Of a stretch of 64,000 bases of DNA, positions 11,695 to 21,044 are shown one piece after another (position 1 is the stretch's first letter; each line of letters begins with the position of its first letter). Below the pieces are notes generated by a model that did no database searches, was not told the origin of the DNA, and was given only the letters and a program-made list of their open reading frames with translations. The translations under genes were made by a program, and so were the position numbers. Source of the stretch: Proteinivorax hydrogeniformans (GTDB lineage Bacteria; Bacillota; Proteinivoracia; Proteinivoracales; Proteinivoracaceae); contig NZ_CP159485.1 of NCBI RefSeq assembly GCF_040515995.1, positions 124,001-188,000 on the forward strand, in the 5' to 3' direction.

Positions 11695-12480
11695 ATGAGT
11701 TTTGTGAAAAAGAGTTTTGGGGTAGTGTTTGTTCTTTTATTGATGGTGGGAATGACTGCTTGTTCATCAGAGGGAGGTACTTATGATGAAGTGATGGAGA
11801 GAGGTTATATCGAGTTTTCTATGAGTGGTGGTTATCCACCTTTTAATTATTATAATGATGATGGTGAACTAGTTGGATTTGATGTAGAAATTGCCGAAGA
11901 AGTTGCAAACAGGCTAAATGTCGAATCCAAGCCCGTTACAGCGCCATTTGATGGTTTGATTTTTGGGCTTCAAACAGGAGACTTTGATGGAATACTAGGC
12001 AGTATGGCTATTACAGAGGACCGGAAAGAAAATGTATCTTTTTCAAATCCGTATTATTATTCCGGTGCCCAGATATTTGTCAGAGAGGACTCTGATATAA
12101 ACGGCATTGATGACATTACAGACAGCCATCAAGTAGCAGTGGTAATAGGAACTACCTTTGAGGACGTTGTGGCCGAAACAGGTGCTGAGATAGTACCATT
12201 AGAAGATGACGCTGAAGTTCTTAGACAATTAGATAGTGGTGATGTAGATGCAATAGTTACCGACTACCTTGTGGGAATAATAAATATCGAAGAGCAAGGC
12301 TTTGATTTTAGGCCTGCAGGAGAATTCCTTTACACTGAAGAGATGGCAGTTGCTTTTCGTCAAGGAGACGACGAACTAGTAAAAGCCGTTAATCAGGCTT
12401 TAGAAGATATGATGGAAGATGGAACATATAAAGAGATTTCAAACAGTTACTTTGGAACAGATATAAGTGAGCCAAGATAA
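11695..12480 (+). CDS. Polar amino-acid ABC transporter, substrate-binding lipoprotein
   Basis: A 261-residue SBP_bac_3 family receptor. The signal peptide ends in GMTAC, so the Cys should be lipidated. Family patterns seen: YPPFNYYNDDGELVGFDVEIAEEVANRL, FDGLIFGLQTGDFDGILGSMAITEDRKENVSFSNPYY, and DAIVTDY. ATG at 11695 follows AGGAGG at 12 nt. An in-frame TTG further upstream lies inside the leader RNA and has no ribosome site. The ligand is an amino acid of the Arg/Lys/Gln/cystine group; which one cannot be told. Confidence 0.92.
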   Translation: MSFVKKSFGVVFVLLLMVGMTACSSEGGTYDEVMERGYIEFSMSGGYPPFNYYNDDGELVGFDVEIAEEVANRLNVESKPVTAPFDGLIFGLQTGDFDGILGSMAITEDRKENVSFSNPYYYSGAQIFVREDSDINGIDDITDSHQVAVVIGTTFEDVVAETGAEIVPLEDDAEVLRQLDSGDVDAIVTDYLVGIINIEEQGFDFRPAGEFLYTEEMAVAFRQGDDELVKAVNQALEDMMEDGTYKEISNSYFGTDISEPR

Positions 12481-12489
12481 AAGGTAGTC

Positions 12490-12534
12490 TAAATTTTATT
12501 CCCTCTATGGGGTGCATAGAGGGAATAAAATTTA
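12490..12534 (+). other. Long intercistronic hairpin
   Basis: AAATTTTATTCCCTCTAT (12491-12508) pairs perfectly with 12516-12533 around a 7-nt loop. There is no T run after it. Between receptor and permease genes such a stem often protects the upstream message or causes partial termination. Confidence 0.85.
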
Positions 12535-12590
12535 ATATAGGAGTAAATATGCCTAGACGTATCGTCTAAGCTTCAAACGGGGGTGCTAAT

Positions 12591-13268
12591 TTGATATCAG
12601 AATTTATTTATTCAGTCAAAGATTGGTTTTCATTTTTATTTGAAAGCTTTGCGTTATATCCTGATGCTATAATGCTAACCTTTCAAATAACCGCTATAGG
12701 GATTTTGCTAGGAACAGTCTTAGGCCTGTTTTTCGCATTTTTAAAAATCTCAAAGTTTAAAGTCCTAAATATATTAGCAAACGCTTATATTAGTATTATA
12801 CGAGGGACACCTTTGTTGCTCCAAATCATAGTTTTTTATAACGTTGTAAGGATAGTAATCAATTTTGGTCGGATGGAGGCTGCTGCCTTTGCTCTAGCTG
12901 TCCATAATGGAGCTTATATAGCTGAGATATTTAGAGGTTCTATTGAATCAATATCTAAAGGACAAATGGAAGCAGCCCGCTCCTTAGGTATGACCCATTG
13001 GCAAGCAATGAGAAGGATTATTTTGCCACAGGCCTTTAAACGAGCTATTCCACCACTTGCAAATCAGTTTAGTATAGCCTTAAAGGATTCATCTCTTGCT
13101 ACAGTTATAGGAGTACGGGAGATTCTACAAGTTACAAGGACGCACGTAGCAAGTGCTCATGACCTTAGGTTTTACTTGACTGCAGGCCTAATATACTGGG
13201 TGCTAACTACTGTAATAACTTATATAGTAAGGGTTATGGAGAATAAGTTTTTTTCAAATGAAAGGTAG
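12591..13268 (+). CDS. Polar amino-acid ABC transporter, permease
   Basis: A 225-residue inner-membrane subunit of the HisM/GlnP family with about five membrane segments. The coupling loop is clear: [34 protein letters not shown]. The early [12 protein letters not shown] segment is also typical. The start is TTG after GGGGGTG. It probably works as a homodimer because no second permease gene is present. It lies between the receptor and ATPase genes. Confidence 0.95.
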   Translation: MISEFIYSVKDWFSFLFESFALYPDAIMLTFQITAIGILLGTVLGLFFAFLKISKFKVLNILANAYISIIRGTPLLLQIIVFYNVVRIVINFGRMEAAAFALAVHNGAYIAEIFRGSIESISKGQMEAARSLGMTHWQAMRRIILPQAFKRAIPPLANQFSIALKDSSLATVIGVREILQVTRTHVASAHDLRFYLTAGLIYWVLTTVITYIVRVMENKFFSNER

Positions 13269-13279
13269 GTGCAAAAAGC

Positions 13280-13999
13280 TTGATTAAAATCGAAAACTTA
13301 AATAAGTGGTTTGGTAAATTACATGTACTTAAAGATATAAACCTAGATATCAAGGAACAGGAGGTAGTAGTAATTATAGGTGCAAGTGGGTCAGGCAAAA
13401 GTACTCTTCTGCGTTGCATAAATTTATTAGAACAATATCAAAAAGGTGATATAACAATTCAGGGAGAAACACTAGGAAACGGAGAAAACATCAACCAAAT
13501 TAGACAAAAAGTAGGTATGGTATTTCAGCGCTTTAACCTATTTCCCCATAAATCAGTAATTGAAAATGTAATGGAAGGTCCTACTCAAGTTAAGGGAACT
13601 AGCAAAGAAAATGCCAAGGTGCTAGCTCAAGGGTTGCTAGCAAAAGTTGGTCTTGCTGATAAAGACAATCAATATCCAGCACAGCTTTCTGGAGGGCAAC
13701 AACAAAGAGTGGCGATAGCTAGATCATTGGCAATGGAGCCAGAAATAATGTTATTTGATGAACCGACTTCCGCATTAGATCCGGAGTTAGTCGGAGAAGT
13801 ACTGCAAGTAATGAAAGATTTAGCTAAAGAGGGGATGACTATGGCCGTAGTGACACATGAAATGGGCTTTGCAAAAGAGGTTGCCGATAGAGTTGTATAT
13901 ATCGATGAAGGTAAGATAGTGGAAGAGGGCACCCCTGAGCAGATTTTTGATAATCCTCAGCAACAAAGGACTCAGGAATTTTTAAGTAAAATTTTATAG
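13280..13999 (+). CDS. Polar amino-acid ABC transporter, ATP-binding protein
   Basis: A 239-residue ABC ATPase of the GlnQ/HisP type. Walker A is GASGSGKST, the Q-loop is FQRFNLFPH, the signature is [13 protein letters not shown], and Walker B is [12 protein letters not shown], followed by the H-loop in [11 protein letters not shown] start after AGGTAGGTG, 11 nt after the permease stop. It powers uptake through the neighbouring permease. Confidence 0.97.
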   Translation: MIKIENLNKWFGKLHVLKDINLDIKEQEVVVIIGASGSGKSTLLRCINLLEQYQKGDITIQGETLGNGENINQIRQKVGMVFQRFNLFPHKSVIENVMEGPTQVKGTSKENAKVLAQGLLAKVGLADKDNQYPAQLSGGQQQRVAIARSLAMEPEIMLFDEPTSALDPELVGEVLQVMKDLAKEGMTMAVVTHEMGFAKEVADRVVYIDEGKIVEEGTPEQIFDNPQQQRTQEFLSKIL

Positions 14000-14003
14000 T
14001 TAT

Positions 14004-14035
14004 GATTAAAGCCGCTAATTTTTAGTGGCTTTAAT
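14004..14035 (+). terminator. Probable terminator after transporter operon
   Basis: ATTAAAGCCGCTAA pairs with TAGTGGCTTTAAT. The tail is AT-rich rather than a pure T run. Confidence 0.65.
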
Positions 14036-14059
14036 TATAATAAAATATTTAGAATGTTA

Positions 14060-14068
14060 TGATATAAT
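14060..14068 (+). promoter_or_regulatory. Extended -10 promoter of acetamidase-family gene
   Basis: TGATATAAT gives a TG-n-TATAAT extended -10. No clear -35 is visible. Confidence 0.5.
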
Positions 14069-14088
14069 GGGCTATAGGAGGGGAGATT

Positions 14089-14985
14089 ATGAAAGTAAAA
14101 ACCATGCATAAGTTTGACCAAAAGACTATGCCTATAGCTTCACTGCACTTGGGAGAAAAAGCAATAGTTGAGGTTTCAGATACTTTTAATGGTCAAGTAG
14201 AAGGTGAAACCTTGTTTTTAGACAAACTAAAGGTGGACAAGTTAAATCCAGCTACTGGACCATTTTACATAAAATCTACCAGTCCAAATGAGACTTTAGT
14301 AGTGGATATACACGAGATTAAACTTGACACCATGGGAGCATCTGTAGTTTTGAAGGATTTAGGGGTTTTAGGAGAAAAAGTTGAAAATTCAACAAAGTAT
14401 TTGTACCACTTAAATGACCAAAAAGTGAAGGTAGATAACCAGGATTTAGAAATATCTCCCTTTATCTCTATTCTAGGAAACACGCCAGAAGCTCCAATTA
14501 GTACTGGAGTTCCAGAAAGCCATGGAGGCAAGTTAGACTGTCCTAGCATAAAAAAAAATAGCAAAGTGCTACTTCCAATATTTTACCCAGGAAGTCTATT
14601 AGCCCTCGGGGGAATTAAAGCCATACAAGGCTACGGGCAGGTGGGGGGAACAGGAATAGAATGTAGCGGTGAGTTAACTTTTAGTTGCTCGAAAATGATG
14701 TTAGATAGCTTAAAAAATCCAATGGTTATCTCTGAGGATTCTTATGAAATACTTTGTAGTGATTACAGCATTGATAAAGCTATACATAAGGCTGCAAACC
14801 AATGGTGCCAACTTCTAATGGAAATATGCGGGTTTTCTTTTACCAAAAGCTATCATTATTTAAGTATCCTAGCTGATACTAGAGTTGTGCAGGTAGTAAA
14901 TCCTAATGTTACCGTATCCTTAAGCATTTCTAGGAAAAATATACTTGAGAGGGTGAAAATTTTTTTTGAACCTCTTGACAATTAA
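14089..14985 (+). CDS. Acetamidase/formamidase family protein
   Basis: A 298-residue protein of the FmdA/AmdA family, whose known members hydrolyse acetamide or formamide to ammonia. Recognisable segments: DTFNGQVEG, NPATGPFYIKST, PFISILGNTPEA, TGVPESHGGKLDCPSIKKNS and VLLPIFYPGSLLALGGIKAIQGYGQVGGTGIE. The HGGKLDC segment corresponds to the metal-site region HGGNMD of the family. Start ATG follows AGGAGGGGAG. The actual amide substrate is not known. The CtsR promoter overlaps its last codons. Confidence 0.9.
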   Translation: MKVKTMHKFDQKTMPIASLHLGEKAIVEVSDTFNGQVEGETLFLDKLKVDKLNPATGPFYIKSTSPNETLVVDIHEIKLDTMGASVVLKDLGVLGEKVENSTKYLYHLNDQKVKVDNQDLEISPFISILGNTPEAPISTGVPESHGGKLDCPSIKKNSKVLLPIFYPGSLLALGGIKAIQGYGQVGGTGIECSGELTFSCSKMMLDSLKNPMVISEDSYEILCSDYSIDKAIHKAANQWCQLLMEICGFSFTKSYHYLSILADTRVVQVVNPNVTVSLSISRKNILERVKIFFEPLDN

Positions 14986-15003
14986 TCAGGATGTTAATAA
15001 AAT
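14975..15003 (+). promoter_or_regulatory. Promoter of ctsR-clpC operon
   Basis: TTGACA (14975-14980), 17-bp spacer, TAAAAT (14998-15003). The -35 lies inside the end of the acetamidase-family gene. Confidence 0.85.
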
Positions 15004-15015
15004 AGAAACAAGGAA

Positions 15016-15032
15016 GGTCAAAGAAAGTCAGA
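15016..15032 (+). promoter_or_regulatory. CtsR operator
   Basis: GGTCAAA-GAA-AGTCAGA matches the CtsR heptad tandem (RGTCAAA-nan-RGTCAAA) with one mismatch. It begins a few bases after the expected transcription start, so CtsR bound here would block its own operon. Confidence 0.85.
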
Positions 15033-15048
15033 CAAAGGAGTGTTGAGC

Positions 15049-15504
15049 TTGGCAAGTGTTGCAGGTAGGGTGGAGAAGTATATATTAGACCTATTAAATA
15101 AAAATCATGTTGCGGTTTTTAAAAGAAATGAAATGGCTATTCTTTTAAACTGCGCACCTTCACAAATAAACTATGTTCTACAAACCAGATTCTCTACTGA
15201 GAAAGGCTATAAAGTGGAAAGCCAAAGAGGTGGAGGTGGGTTTATAAGAATAACAAAAATTTCCTCTAAAGGTCAAACAGTTTTAGAGGAAATTTCGTAT
15301 ATGCTAGAAAAGGGAGTTACCCAAAAACAAAGCCAAAATATAATTTCAAGGCTAGTTGAACAGGGTATATTTACCCAGAGGGAAGGCAACATATTAGTAG
15401 AAGCAACTGCAGCTTCAACTTTAGATTTACCTTTGCCGGCTCGAGATATAATTAGAGGGAAAATCTTAAAAAGTGCAATTGTCTATGTTTGTAAACTTAG
15501 TTAG
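15049..15504 (+). CDS. ctsR: Class III heat-shock repressor CtsR
   Basis: A 151-residue repressor of clp genes. The N-terminal winged helix carries LNCAPSQINYVLQTRF and the wing SQRGGGGFIRI, both diagnostic of CtsR. The TTG at 15049 is chosen because AAAGGAG ends 8 nt upstream; the in-frame GTG at 15040 overlaps that site. First gene of ctsR-mcsA-mcsB-clpC with its operator just upstream. In Bacillus, heat unfolds the glycine-rich wing and McsB helps remove CtsR. Confidence 0.96.
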   Translation: MASVAGRVEKYILDLLNKNHVAVFKRNEMAILLNCAPSQINYVLQTRFSTEKGYKVESQRGGGGFIRITKISSKGQTVLEEISYMLEKGVTQKQSQNIISRLVEQGIFTQREGNILVEATAASTLDLPLPARDIIRGKILKSAIVYVCKLS

Positions 15505-15515
15505 GGGGTGTTTGT

Positions 15516-16046
15516 ATGGTGTGTCAAGAGTGTAAAAAAAAGCAAGCCACTGTACACTTTACGAAAATAATTAACGGGGAAAAAATTGAGTTAAAGCTTT
15601 GTGAAAGTTGCGCCGAACAACGTGGTGACCTTGACTTTGATGGACAGCAACCGTTTTCTGTTCATCAGCTTTTAGCTGGGCTTTTAGATCTAGAGGAGAT
15701 GCCCAATGTTAAGGGGCAGACTACTACTTCTAACGCCGGCATATGTAAAAACTGTGGTTTAACAGAAATGCAGTTTGCAAAAATTGGTAGGCTTGGTTGT
15801 ACTCAATGCTATCAAACTTTTGGAGCGCGGTTAAATCCACTCCTCAAAAGAGTACAGGGAAGATCTAGCCACAATGGAAAAGTTCCTAAGCGTTCAGGTG
15901 GGGATATAAAATTAAAGAGGGAAATTGAAAAGTTAAGAGAAAGCCTAAACCGCTATGTTATTGAAGAAAAGTTCGAAGATGCAGCGGTACTTAGAGATAA
16001 AATCAAGGCGTTGGAGTCTGAACTAACTCAAGGGGGAGGTGCATAG
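15516..16046 (+). CDS. mcsA: McsA, activator of protein arginine kinase
   Basis: A 176-residue protein with two zinc-binding pairs at the N-terminus (CQEC and CESC), another two (CKNC and CTQC) in the middle, and a UVR motif at the C-terminus (YVIEEKFEDAAVLRDKIKALE). It activates McsB and binds CtsR in Bacillus. ATG after AGGGGGTG, 11 nt after ctsR. Confidence 0.96.
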   Translation: MVCQECKKKQATVHFTKIINGEKIELKLCESCAEQRGDLDFDGQQPFSVHQLLAGLLDLEEMPNVKGQTTTSNAGICKNCGLTEMQFAKIGRLGCTQCYQTFGARLNPLLKRVQGRSSHNGKVPKRSGGDIKLKREIEKLRESLNRYVIEEKFEDAAVLRDKIKALESELTQGGGA

Positions 16047-16049
16047 GTA

Positions 16050-17096
16050 ATGTCTTTAAAGGGATTTATAGATAAAAACCTAAGTAGATGGATTCAAGAG
16101 CAAGAAGGAAAAACCAGTGAGGTAGTTCTTAGTAGTAGAATCAGACTAGCTAGAAATCTAAATGATATACCCTTCCCTTTTTTAGCTGATAGTACAGATC
16201 AGTCAAAAGTGGTTGAGCTAGTTAGAGATGCTATGGAAGGTCAAAAAGATTTTTCTTATCTAAGCAGAAAAAATTTGAGTTTAGAGGACAGGCAAGCTTT
16301 AATGGAAAAGCATTTAATAAGTATGCAGCTGGTTAATGATAATAAGGATAGTGGTTTGTGGCTAAACAAGGATGAGTCAGCAAGTATTATGGTAAACGAA
16401 GAAGATCACATTAGAATACAAGTGCTTTTACCAGGTTTTGAGCTAGAAGAAGCTAGGAAAAAGGCAGATGAGCTTGATGATGCTTTAGAACAAAAACTTA
16501 ACTATGGATTTAATGAGGAAAAGGGATATCTTACATCCTGCCCAACTAATGTGGGTACAGGTTTAAGGGCTTCAGTTATGGTGCACTTACCAGGTCTAGT
16601 CCTCACAAAACAAATAAACAAAGTGTTAACAGCAGTATCCCAGTTGGGGCTTGCAGTACGAGGAATTTACGGAGAAGGTTCAGAGGCTGCTGGAAATATA
16701 CTCCAGATATCAAATCAGATAACCTTAGGTCAAAGAGAAGAAGAAATAATTGACAACATCAAGCGTGTCACTAAACAAATTATCGACCATGAGCATAATG
16801 CTAGAAAGTGGCTGTTAAATGAAAAAAAGATTGAAATAAAAGATAAAGTACACAGGGCCTATGGTGTGCTTTCAAATGCCTATACAATCTCATCTAAAGA
16901 AGCTTTAGAACTTTTATCACAAGTTAAGTTAGGTATAGATTTACAATTGTTAGACAAGGAAAGTTCTCAGATTTTTAAGGAGTTAATCGTACTTATAAGA
17001 CCAGGATATTTGCAAAAGCTTTATGGACAAAAACTAAGCGAAAAGCAACGTGATATAAAAAGAGCAGAAGTGATTAGAGAAAGACTTAGAAATTAA
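16050..17096 (+). CDS. mcsB: Protein arginine kinase McsB
   Basis: A 348-residue kinase of the phosphagen kinase fold. It phosphorylates arginines of CtsR and of misfolded proteins, marking them for ClpCP. SSRIRLARN (28-36), LTSCPTNVGTGLRASV and RGIYGEGSEAAGNILQISNQ are the nucleotide and catalytic segments. It starts 3 nt after mcsA, so translation is likely coupled. Confidence 0.97.
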   Translation: MSLKGFIDKNLSRWIQEQEGKTSEVVLSSRIRLARNLNDIPFPFLADSTDQSKVVELVRDAMEGQKDFSYLSRKNLSLEDRQALMEKHLISMQLVNDNKDSGLWLNKDESASIMVNEEDHIRIQVLLPGFELEEARKKADELDDALEQKLNYGFNEEKGYLTSCPTNVGTGLRASVMVHLPGLVLTKQINKVLTAVSQLGLAVRGIYGEGSEAAGNILQISNQITLGQREEEIIDNIKRVTKQIIDHEHNARKWLLNEKKIEIKDKVHRAYGVLSNAYTISSKEALELLSQVKLGIDLQLLDKESSQIFKELIVLIRPGYLQKLYGQKLSEKQRDIKRAEVIRERLRN

Positions 17097-17114
17097 AAAA
17101 GGAGTGATAGAGCT

Positions 17115-19559
17115 ATGTTTGCTAGATTTACACAACGAGCAAGACAGGTTCTAGCTTTAGCCCAAGAAGAGGCTAGAAGCTTCAAACATTCAGTAGTGGG
17201 TACAGAACACATCCTTTTAGGTATTATAGACGAAGGTGAAGGGATAGCCGCCAAAGTAATTAAAAACTTAAATATAGAAAAAGAATCAGTTAAAAAGAAA
17301 ATAAATTCTTTAGCTGGAACTGGCACAGAAAGTAAGGAAGGTCCAATTGGCTACTCTCCTCGCTCTAAAATGGTAATAGAACTTGCTTCTCAAGAAGCAA
17401 GAAATATGGGGCATGGATATGTAGGCACAGAACACCTTCTTTTAGGACTTATAAAAGAAGGCGAAGGAATTGCGGCTAAAGTTTTAAAGTCTTTAGGGGT
17501 AGATCTAGACAAAACCAAAGAGATGGTGATAAAAGCACTTGGTGAGGCAGACAAAGGAATGGATACAAACTTTCAGATGCCTAAAGGGAAAATGCATCAT
17601 CAATCAAGTAAAGGTGGTAGTATCGAAAACTTTGGAAGAGACCTTACCGCAGAGGCTGAGCAACAAAAGCTAGACCCAGTGATAGGTAGAGAAAAGGAAA
17701 TTGAAAGAGTAGTTCAGGTACTGAGCAGAAGAACAAAGAACAACCCTTGTCTTATAGGAGAACCAGGTGTTGGGAAAACTGCCATCGGAGAAGGACTAGC
17801 TCAAAAAATTATTGAGGGAGATGTCCCAGAAACGTTAAAAGGAAAAAGAGTAGTAGTTTTAGAGCTGGCATCCATAGTTGCAGGCACTAAATATCGAGGT
17901 GAATTTGAGGACAGATTAAAGAAGCTGATAGAAGAGGTGCAAAATGCCGGGAATGTTATTTTATTTATAGATGAGCTTCATACAATTGTAGGTGCTGGCG
18001 GAGCTGAAGGAGCCATAGACGCAGCAAACATTGTAAAGCCAGCCCTAGCACGTGGACAGCTACAGACAATAGGTGCAACCACCTTAGAAGAATATCGCAA
18101 ACACATTGAAAAAGATGCAGCGCTTGAAAGAAGGTTCCAGCCAATAACAGTTGGTGAACCGACAAAAGAAGAGGCTGTTGATATTTTAAAAGGATTAAGA
18201 GACAAATATGAAGCCCATCATAGAGTTAAGATTAGTGACGAAGCATTAGAAAGTGCGGTAAAGTTGTCAGATAGGTATATTACCGACAGATTTCTTCCTG
18301 ACAAAGCAATTGATTTAATTGACGAGGCTGCTTCTAAGTTACGCTTAACTACATTTACCGCGCCTCCTGAACTCAAAGACTTAGAACAACAGCTAGAAGA
18401 TTTGTCAAAGGAAAAAGATTCTGCCGTAAAAAATCAAGAATACGAAAAAGCAGCAGAGCTGAGAGACAAAGAAGGGGAGATTAGAAGTAAGCTATCTTCA
18501 TTAAAGGAGAATTGGGAGAAAAAACAAGCGTTTGACAAATATACAGTTACCGAAGAGGAGATAGCCCAGGTTGTTTCAATATGGACTAACATACCTGTAC
18601 AAAAGCTAGCAGAAGAAGAAACTGAAAAGCTTTTGAAACTTGAAGAAGAGCTTCATAAGCGAGTGATAGGGCAAGGTGAGGCTGTAAAAGCTGTGGCAAA
18701 GGCTGTGAGAAGAGCGCGAGCAGGCTTAAAGGACCCTAAGCGTCCTATTGGATCACTAATGTTTTTAGGGCCAACAGGAGTAGGGAAAACAGAGTTAGCC
18801 AGGGCGCTTGCTGAAGTTCTTTTTGGCGAAGATGATGCAATGATAAGAGTTGACATGTCTGAATATATGGATAAACATACTACTTCTAGGCTTATAGGGT
18901 CCCCTCCAGGATATGTGGGCTATGATGAAGGAGGACAACTAACAGAAAAGGTTAGGCGAAAGCCCTATTCTGTGATTTTACTTGATGAAATAGAAAAAGC
19001 TCATCCTGAAGTTTTCAATATACTGTTACAGGTGTTAGATGACGGGAGGTTAACTGACGGAAAGGGGAGAACGGTCGATTTTAGAAACAGTGTAATAATT
19101 ATGACCTCTAATGTGGGCGCTAGCCTTATAAAAGATGGGATAAGTGTTGGATTTAAGCCACAAACTGAAAAAGACCATCATCAAGACATGAAAGATAAGA
19201 TTAATGAAGAGTTAAAGAAAACCTTCCGACCAGAGTTTTTGAACAGGTTAGATGAAACGATCGTATTCCATAGTTTAAATAGAGAGCATATAAAGGAAAT
19301 TGTCAAACTTTTATTTAAAAAGTTTAATAACAGAGTCAAAGAGTATGGAGTAGACTTAGAAGCAACAGACGCACTGTATGAACATTTGGCAAAAGAGGGA
19401 TACGATCGAGCCTATGGAGCTCGGCCTTTAAAACGGGCGATACAAAAATGGGTTGAAGACAGCTTATCTGAAGAAATTTTAAAGGGAGATGTAAAAAAAG
19501 AAGATACTATAATAGTAGACTACGATGGAGAAAAGGTAATCTTCAATAAAAAAAGCTAA
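17115..19559 (+). CDS. clpC: ATP-dependent Clp protease ATPase subunit ClpC
   Basis: An 814-residue AAA+ unfoldase. Two Clp_N repeats occupy about residues 1-145. AAA1 has Walker A GEPGVGKT (215-222). The middle region has a UVR motif ([19 protein letters not shown]). AAA2 has Walker A GPTGVGKT (552-559), then sensor 2 and the C-terminal D2-small domain. It binds McsB-marked substrates and delivers them to ClpP, which is not in the window. Last gene of the CtsR operon, 18 nt after mcsB. Confidence 0.97.
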   Translation: MFARFTQRARQVLALAQEEARSFKHSVVGTEHILLGIIDEGEGIAAKVIKNLNIEKESVKKKINSLAGTGTESKEGPIGYSPRSKMVIELASQEARNMGHGYVGTEHLLLGLIKEGEGIAAKVLKSLGVDLDKTKEMVIKALGEADKGMDTNFQMPKGKMHHQSSKGGSIENFGRDLTAEAEQQKLDPVIGREKEIERVVQVLSRRTKNNPCLIGEPGVGKTAIGEGLAQKIIEGDVPETLKGKRVVVLELASIVAGTKYRGEFEDRLKKLIEEVQNAGNVILFIDELHTIVGAGGAEGAIDAANIVKPALARGQLQTIGATTLEEYRKHIEKDAALERRFQPITVGEPTKEEAVDILKGLRDKYEAHHRVKISDEALESAVKLSDRYITDRFLPDKAIDLIDEAASKLRLTTFTAPPELKDLEQQLEDLSKEKDSAVKNQEYEKAAELRDKEGEIRSKLSSLKENWEKKQAFDKYTVTEEEIAQVVSIWTNIPVQKLAEEETEKLLKLEEELHKRVIGQGEAVKAVAKAVRRARAGLKDPKRPIGSLMFLGPTGVGKTELARALAEVLFGEDDAMIRVDMSEYMDKHTTSRLIGSPPGYVGYDEGGQLTEKVRRKPYSVILLDEIEKAHPEVFNILLQVLDDGRLTDGKGRTVDFRNSVIIMTSNVGASLIKDGISVGFKPQTEKDHHQDMKDKINEELKKTFRPEFLNRLDETIVFHSLNREHIKEIVKLLFKKFNNRVKEYGVDLEATDALYEHLAKEGYDRAYGARPLKRAIQKWVEDSLSEEILKGDVKKEDTIIVDYDGEKVIFNKKS

Positions 19560-19583
19560 GGGGAAAAAACCCTTAGCTTTTTA
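19549..19583 (+). terminator. Terminator after clpC
   Basis: AAAAGCTAAGGG pairs with CCCTTAGCTTTT, starting in the last clpC codons and ending in Ts. Confidence 0.93.
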
Positions 19584-19688
19584 TCGTTCAAATATTTTCT
19601 TTTTTTGGTAAAGAAGGATTTTGACGAAAATAGAAGAATATTATGTTATAATAGTAACTTAGAATAGTTTGAATTAGGTGTGATAGAA

Positions 19689-21044
19689 TTGGCAAAGAAA
19701 AAGACTTATTTTATGTGTCAAGAGTGCGGTCATGAATCAATTAGATGGGTAGGGAGATGTCCTGGTTGTCACCAGTTTAATACAATGGTGGAGGAAATTA
19801 AAGAAAAGAGCAGTTCTTCTAGTTTAGGTTTTTCTAAGAATGTAGAAATTCATAATATAAACAGCATAGTTTCAGATGAAAAAAAGAGAACCAAAACTGG
19901 CAGCATAGAGTTAGATCGTGTTTTAGGGGGAGGTCTTGTTGCTGGATCGTTAGTGCTTTTAGGTGGCGACCCTGGCATTGGCAAGTCAACTTTGCTTTTG
20001 CAATCAGCCCATAGCATTTCCAAGACGAAAAAAACTTACTACTTGTCTGGGGAAGAGTCTCCACAACAAATCAAGTTACGAGCTAGCAGACTAGGGGTAG
20101 CTTCTGACGATTTATATATATTGTCAGAAACTGATATTGATGTGCTAACTCATTTAGTGGAGAAAAACCCACCACAGGTACTGATAGTAGACTCTATTCA
20201 GACTGTGTTTAAAAGTAGCCTTGAGTCTGCCCCCGGCAGTGTTGCCCAAGTAAGAGAATGTACTAATACCTTAATGAAGCTAGCTAAAAGCACCGGTATT
20301 CCGATTTTTATTGTGGGACATGTGACAAAAGAAGGGGGTATAGCTGGTCCTAGAGTACTAGAACACATGGTTGACACTGTTTTATACTTTGAAGGAGACC
20401 GGCACCAATCCTTTAGGATATTAAGAGGTGTGAAAAATCGTTTTGGTTCAACCAATGAAATTGGTGTGTATGAGATGGTTCAAAAAGGGCTCAGAGAAGT
20501 TTTAAACCCCTCAGAACTCTTTTTATCACAAAGGCCTATAGAAGGTCCAGGTTCAGTTGCTACAGCTTCTATGGAAGGCACTAGACCGATATTAGTAGAA
20601 ATACAAGGACTTATAACATCTACAAACTTCTCAACCCCTAGGCGAATGACAAATGGCGTTGATTACAATAGGGTTTCTCTATTGATGGCTGTTTTAGAAA
20701 AAAGGGTGGGCCTGTTTTTAAACAACCATGACGCTTTTGTAAACGTCGCTGGTGGGGTGAAAATCGAAGAGCCCGCTGTAGACTTAGCCATTTCACTAGC
20801 TGTAGCTTCATCATTTAAAGAGAAGCCTATAAACCAGCATTGGCTGGTTATTGGTGAGGTGGGGCTAACCGGCGAAGTACGCAGCGTAAGTCAGATAGAG
20901 CAAAGGCTTAAAGAAGGGCAGAAATTAGGTTTCAAAAAGGCTTTAATACCTCAAACAAAAAATATTCCCGACATAGATGGCATAAGCATATATCCCATAA
21001 AAACTGTGCGTGAAGGCATAAATATAGTGTTAGGAGGTGATTAG
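19689..21044 (+). CDS. radA: DNA repair protein RadA
   Basis: A 451-residue branch-migration ATPase. The N-terminal zinc finger is C10-C13-C24-C27, Walker A is GGDPGIGKS (92-100), the RadA-specific KNRFG motif is present, and a Lon-like domain forms the C-terminus. TTG at 19689 gives the usual MAKKK start and is set by AGGTGTGA; an in-frame GTG at 19680 overlaps that site. A TATAAT at 19647 has TTGACG 20 bp upstream, too long for a sure promoter. Confidence 0.96.
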   Translation: MAKKKTYFMCQECGHESIRWVGRCPGCHQFNTMVEEIKEKSSSSSLGFSKNVEIHNINSIVSDEKKRTKTGSIELDRVLGGGLVAGSLVLLGGDPGIGKSTLLLQSAHSISKTKKTYYLSGEESPQQIKLRASRLGVASDDLYILSETDIDVLTHLVEKNPPQVLIVDSIQTVFKSSLESAPGSVAQVRECTNTLMKLAKSTGIPIFIVGHVTKEGGIAGPRVLEHMVDTVLYFEGDRHQSFRILRGVKNRFGSTNEIGVYEMVQKGLREVLNPSELFLSQRPIEGPGSVATASMEGTRPILVEIQGLITSTNFSTPRRMTNGVDYNRVSLLMAVLEKRVGLFLNNHDAFVNVAGGVKIEEPAVDLAISLAVASSFKEKPINQHWLVIGEVGLTGEVRSVSQIEQRLKEGQKLGFKKALIPQTKNIPDIDGISIYPIKTVREGINIVLGGD

